Part shown: positions 63,163-64,000 of the stretch, in pieces
Position numbering within the stretch: the first letter of the stretch is position 1
Layout: every line of letters starts with the position of its first letter
From: Methylobacterium iners
GTDB taxonomy: Bacteria > Pseudomonadota > Alphaproteobacteria > Rhizobiales > Beijerinckiaceae
NCBI RefSeq assembly: GCF_022179305.1
Contig: NZ_BPQP01000027.1
Span: 47,909-111,908, forward strand
Length of the DNA: 64,000 nt
Direction: 5' to 3'
Position numbers and translations under genes: made by a program
The notes under the pieces: generated by a model
Told to the model about the DNA's origin: nothing
What the model saw: the letters and a program-made list of their open reading frames with translations, nothing else
The model's database searches: none

Positions 63163-63843
63163 TCAGGCGCCGGCCTCCAGCACTGTGGTCAGAACGGTGC
63201 CGAAATGGCAGGCCGTCGCCGCCAGCACGAAGCCGTGCCAGATGGCGTTCTGGTAGGGTAGGCTCCGCCAGAGATGGAAGACGACCCCGAAGGAGTAGAG
63301 CAGTCCCCCGATGGCCAGCAGCCAGAGGGCGGTGGGGTTCAGCATGGCGATGACGGAATCGTAGGCTGCGACGCCGCTCCAGCCGAGCAGCAGGTAGAGG
63401 CCGACCGCGGCGCCGTCGAAGCGGCCGGGCAGCATGATCTTGAGCGCCATCCCGATGATCGCGACGCACCAGACCATGACCAGCAGGCCCCAGGCGACCG
63501 TGCCCGTGCCGACGAGCGTCACGAGCGGCGTGTAGGTGCCCGCGATCATCAGGTAGATCAGGGCATGGTCGGCCCGGCGCAGCAACCATTTGCGACGTCC
63601 GACCGGCCACATGTTGTAGGTGGCGGAGACCCCAAGCATGGAGACGAGGCCCGCCGCGTAGACGGCGACGGCCGCCTGCTCCCGCCAGCCCAGCGGACCG
63701 AGTGCGGCAAGGATCACTATGGCGATGGCGCCGGCGAGGCCGCAGGCGACGCCGAGGAAATGGATCACGCCGTCGGCCAGCATCTCCCGGCGGGTGTAGT
63801 TCCAGGTCAAGCCCGCGGGGCGTCCATCCTCTGCCAGGAACAT
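63163..63843 (-). CDS. HlyIII/PAQR-family membrane protein
   Basis: The 226-residue protein has about seven helices and the hemolysin III signatures: ADGVIHFLGVACGLAGAIAI, SATYNMWPVGRRKWLLRRAD, HALIYLMIAGTYTPLV and NAIWHGFVLAATACHFGTVL (metal-site His residues). Family members may be membrane hydrolases or lipid-signalling proteins. It is convergent with the methyltransferase, six bases away. Confidence 0.9.
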   Translation of the reverse strand: MFLAEDGRPAGLTWNYTRREMLADGVIHFLGVACGLAGAIAIVILAALGPLGWREQAAVAVYAAGLVSMLGVSATYNMWPVGRRKWLLRRADHALIYLMIAGTYTPLVTLVGTGTVAWGLLVMVWCVAIIGMALKIMLPGRFDGAAVGLYLLLGWSGVAAYDSVIAMLNPTALWLLAIGGLLYSFGVVFHLWRSLPYQNAIWHGFVLAATACHFGTVLTTVLEAGA

Positions 63844-64000
63844 CGCTGTCTCCGAGCCGTCACCACGAAGCTAAGCCTTGTTCCGTCAACGCGTTCCCTG
63901 CGCAAACTACCGAAGCGACCTCCGGTCGCGGAAAATTGTCCGGTCATGGTGAAGAAGGCGCTGGTCGCGCCGCCGTCTCAGCGCACGCCGGAGTAGACGG

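Noticed and set aside
63930-64000. A short end-of-window frame (VKKALVAPPSQRTPE)
   Set aside because: Only 16 residues are visible on the plus strand, and a minus-strand gene tail (VYSGVR then stop) is equally possible; neither can be supported.

Overview
The window is GC-rich, densely coded and alphaproteobacterial. Bacteriochlorophyll genes under a PpsR-type regulator, a cyclitol-ether hopanoid cluster, UbiE/UbiB, a propionyl-CoA carboxylase alpha subunit and many chemoreceptor, c-di-GMP and two-component genes point to an aerobic anoxygenic phototroph of the Rhizobiales. A Methylobacterium/Methylorubrum-like organism is the best guess; this is inferred from gene content, and no methanol-oxidation gene lies in the window.

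Layout. 1-4.8 kb: photosynthesis block on the + strand (end of ppsR, then bchG, a pucC-like carrier, bchP, tspO and a small membrane protein, mostly with overlapping starts and stops). A perfect TGT-N12-ACA palindrome overlaps a TTGACA box in front of bchG. 4.9-7.4 kb: a PilZ protein, a truncated GAF protein and a chemoreceptor with a 6-residue gap in its signalling tip. 7.6-11.2 kb: mutM facing ubiE-ubiB. 11.2-19.2 kb: a BrnT/BrnA module and the hopanoid side-chain cluster hpnL-hpnM-hpnI-hpnJ and hpnK. A DinJ/YafQ module sits between hpnJ and hpnK, and a divergent GATM-like amidinotransferase lies beside hpnL. 19.2-30 kb: envelope and stress genes: a TadG-like protein, GST, hydrolases, a NepR-like anti-sigma protein with a response regulator, DUF192, a double cold-shock protein, a DUF1624 protein and a soluble PASx3-MCP-PilZ receptor. 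30.4-35 kb: efp facing epmA-epmB, then ydcF, DUF3253 and DUF599 genes. 35.4-37.2 kb: an orphan CHAT protease of atypical composition. 37.5-43.7 kb: a TonB-like protein, acyP, a GGCT-like protein, pccA, a diguanylate cyclase broken at a G8 tract, a hypothetical gene and an L,D-transpeptidase. 43.8-51.4 kb: an HDAC-family deacetylase, a DUF4926/DUF6883 pair with a frameshift, ribBA, aroC, anmK, tyrS and a secreted Tudor-like protein. 51.4-64 kb: an AsmA-like giant, bcp, an M23 peptidase, two back-to-back two-component loci, prfB with programmed frameshift, a TrmH/RlmB methyltransferase and an HlyIII/PAQR protein.

The most interesting signal is at 11.8-19.2 kb. The HpnI/HpnK/HpnJ enzymes make an aminocyclitol ether on bacteriohopanetetrol, and the divergent neighbour looks like an arginine amidinotransferase. 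Guanidine-substituted hopanoid cyclitol ethers are known from Methylobacterium, so this neighbour is a good candidate for the missing guanidinylation enzyme. Other points worth checking are the CHAT orphan, the toxin gene coupled to hpnK, the 18-bp deletion in a chemoreceptor tip, the G8 frameshift and the MCP-PilZ fusion. No tRNA, rRNA, CRISPR array or insertion sequence was found by eye.
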